From Pseudomonadota bacterium (GTDB lineage Bacteria; Pseudomonadota; Gammaproteobacteria; Burkholderiales; Burkholderiaceae_B), in assembly GCA_023425645.1 (NCBI GenBank), contig JAFACG010000050.1:1-64000 (forward strand): a stretch of 64,000 bases of DNA, read 5' to 3'. Of this stretch, positions 62,453 through 64,000 are shown in pieces. The notes under the pieces are model-generated. The model saw only the letters and a program-made list of their open reading frames with translations, had not been told where the DNA came from and did not search any database. Position 1 is the first letter of the stretch. Each line of letters begins with the position of its first letter. Both the position numbers and the translations under genes were made by a program.

Positions 62453-64000
62453 TCAGCGGCGGCGGACCTGGTAGCCGGCTTTCTCCCTGTCCCAGGTGGC
62501 CGGACCCACGCCGCGGTCGCGCAGTGCGAACTTCTGGATCTTGCCGTTCTCGGTGGTCGGCAGGCGGTCGGTGAATTCGATGAAGCGGGGCACGGCGAAA
62601 TACGGCAGGGTGCGCTCGCAATGGCCCAGCAGCTCTTCACAGCTTACCTGCGCATCGGGTCGCAGCACAATCATGGCCATGACCTCGTCCTCGGCCAGCT
62701 CCGACTTGGCGGCGTAGACGGCCACCGTCTGCACGGCCGGATGGCTGGACAGCGCCTCTTCGACCTCGAAGGAAGAAATGTTCTCGCCGCGGCGCCGGAT
62801 CATGTCCTTCAGGCGGTCCACGAAGCGGTAATAGCCGTCGGCGTCGCGCACCACCCGGTCGCCGGTGTGGAACCACAGGTTCTTCCAGGTCTCCACGGTC
62901 TTTTCAGGCATGCCGTAATAGCCCAGGGCGAAGGCATAGGGCTCGTCGGCGCGCAGCAGCAGCTCGCCCACCTGGCCGTCGGGCAGTTCATTGTCGTTCT
63001 CGTCCACGACGCGGGCCTGGAAGCCGTCGGACAGGCGGCCCATGTAGCCGTTGCGCTGTTCCTCGATGCCGCGCCCCATCACGTAGTTGGTCTCGGTGGA
63101 ACCGAAGCCGTCCAGCAGGCGCATGCCGCAGCGTTCCAGGAATTGGGTGTGGAACTGCTCGGGCACGCCGGGGCCCAGGGCGATGCGCGTCTTGTGCAGT
63201 TTTTCAGCAGGCGTGACCGGCTTGGACAGCAGGATGGGCACCATGGCGCCCAGCAGGTAGGTGATGGTGGCGCCGGTCTCGTGCAGGGCGTCGAAGAAGC
63301 GGCTGGCCGAGAAACGGCGGTCCGCCACCATGCAGGCGTCGCTCACCAGGGCCTGGAAGAAGGTGTTGAGCGCATTGGTGTGGAACATGGGCAGGCAGGT
63401 GTAGAGCACGTCGTCAGGCCGCATGCCCAGCTTGCTGGCCGTGTAGATGCCCCACCAGTAGAACTGGGCATGCGGACACTGCACGCCTTTGGACGGGCCG
63501 GAGGTGCCCGAGGTGTACAGGATGGCCAGGGTGTCGCCAGGAGCAATGTCGGCCGGTTCGCAATAGTCGCCGGGCGCGGGCAGTTCGCAGGCGGGCACGT
63601 CCAGCGGCTGGGCGGCCTCTTCGCCGGGGATCAGCCAGGCCTGCGCCACGGCGGTGGCGCCCAGGTCGACTTCGGCCAGCAGCGGCGTCAGGTCGGTCTC
63701 CACCACCAGCAGCGTGGCGCCGCTGTTGCTCAGGATATGCTGCAGCTGCGCGCCGCGCGAGGCGGTATTGATGGGCACCACGATGGCGCCCAGCCAGCCG
63801 CAGCCCAGCACCATGTCCAGGAATTCGCGACGGTTGGTGCACAGCAGGGCCACGCGGTCCCCGCGCCGGATGCCGGCGGCGGCCAGACGGCTGGCGCTGG
63901 CGGCGGCCGCCTGCAGGGTCTGCGCGCCGGTGTAGCTGCTGCGGCGATCCGAGAACAGCGGCGCATCGCCCATGCGTTCGGCTCGCAGGCGCAGCAGCGC
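62453..64000 (-). CDS. Acyl-CoA/AMP-dependent ligase, 5' end outside window
   Basis: At least 515 residues; the frame is open to the right edge and the sequence ahead of the first visible Met (ALLRLRAER-MGDAPLF) also fits the family, so the start lies beyond 64000. ANL motifs: LYTSGTSGPSKGV (P-loop), GFGSTETN, WFHTGDRVVRDADGYYRFVDR, RRRGENISSFEVE and a C-terminal GKIQKFALR with the catalytic Lys. It would form an acyl-CoA from a carboxylic acid for the thiolase-like/DUF35 pair encoded 14 bp downstream. It resembles CaiC-like crotonobetaine/long-chain ligases, but the substrate is open. Confidence 0.88.
   Translation of the reverse strand, partial: ALLRLRAERMGDAPLFSDRRSSYTGAQTLQAAAASASRLAAAGIRRGDRVALLCTNRREFLDMVLGCGWLGAIVVPINTASRGAQLQHILSNSGATLLVVETDLTPLLAEVDLGATAVAQAWLIPGEEAAQPLDVPACELPAPGDYCEPADIAPGDTLAILYTSGTSGPSKGVQCPHAQFYWWGIYTASKLGMRPDDVLYTCLPMFHTNALNTFFQALVSDACMVADRRFSASRFFDALHETGATITYLLGAMVPILLSKPVTPAEKLHKTRIALGPGVPEQFHTQFLERCGMRLLDGFGSTETNYVMGRGIEEQRNGYMGRLSDGFQARVVDENDNELPDGQVGELLLRADEPYAFALGYYGMPEKTVETWKNLWFHTGDRVVRDADGYYRFVDRLKDMIRRRGENISSFEVEEALSSHPAVQTVAVYAAKSELAEDEVMAMIVLRPDAQVSCEELLGHCERTLPYFAVPRFIEFTDRLPTTENGKIQKFALRDRGVGPATWDREKAGYQVRRR

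Overview
The window is a dense, GC-rich stretch of a betaproteobacterial chromosome, most likely from the Alcaligenaceae (Bordetella/Achromobacter type). The reasons are the gene content and neighbourhoods: Smg, GluQRS, a LiuR-controlled leucine-degradation operon carrying aceK, three tripartite TRAP carboxylate transporters, a second Mla-like lipid transporter whose permease carries a STAS domain, and a LeuC/LeuD pair sitting in a catabolic cluster. The genus cannot be fixed from sequence reading alone. About 61 protein genes are supported. I saw no rRNA, tRNA, CRISPR array, prophage or transposase.

Layout. 0.1-1.7 kb: smg and gluQ. 1.8-10.3 kb: leucine/isovalerate catabolism, read right to left as liuR, ivd, aceK, thiolase, mccB, mccA, with two palindromic candidate LiuR operators. 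10.5-16.1 kb: metallo-beta-lactamase-fold hydrolase, metC, dsbA, a SPOR protein and argS. 16.3-19.8 kb: a 1177-residue exported RHS/YD-repeat protein ending in a Tle/DUF2235 lipase-like domain. 19.9-21.8 kb: two small genes and a frameshifted porin. 22.1-24.1 kb: leuA preceded by a leucine-rich leader reading frame. 24.1-26.1 kb: a membrane protein and rpoN.

26.1-34.9 kb is a catabolic locus: CoA transferase, HMG-CoA-lyase-like enzyme, LeuC-like and LeuD-like hydratase subunits, a DctPQM TRAP transporter, an isochorismatase-fold amidohydrolase and a divergent LysR regulator. The enzyme set fits import and cleavage of a C4/C5 unsaturated dicarboxylate. 35.0-36.1 kb: bfd and bfr with Fur-box-like sites. 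36.2-40.7 kb: a small envelope protein, prfC, a LysE exporter and an RhlE helicase. 41.2-46.1 kb: a five-gene LemA / TPM / TPM / DUF2868 / DUF3482-GTPase operon of unknown function. 46.2-48.2 kb: glsB, thpR and a LysR regulator. 48.4-52.7 kb: a second TRAP operon flanked by two uncharacterised genes. 52.8-56.6 kb: a Mla-like MCE lipid transporter. 56.6-60.5 kb: a HAD phosphatase and a third TRAP operon. 60.6-60.9 kb: a long intergenic inverted repeat. 61.0-64.0 kb: DUF35 protein, a thiolase-like protein without the nucleophilic cysteine, and an acyl-CoA ligase running off the right edge.

The most unusual items are the exported RHS-lipase without PAAR domain or adjacent immunity gene, the roughly 250-bp nested inverted repeat at 60.6-60.9 kb, the uncharacterised LemA-to-GTPase operon, the leuA leader, and the assembled C4/C5-dicarboxylate catabolic locus.
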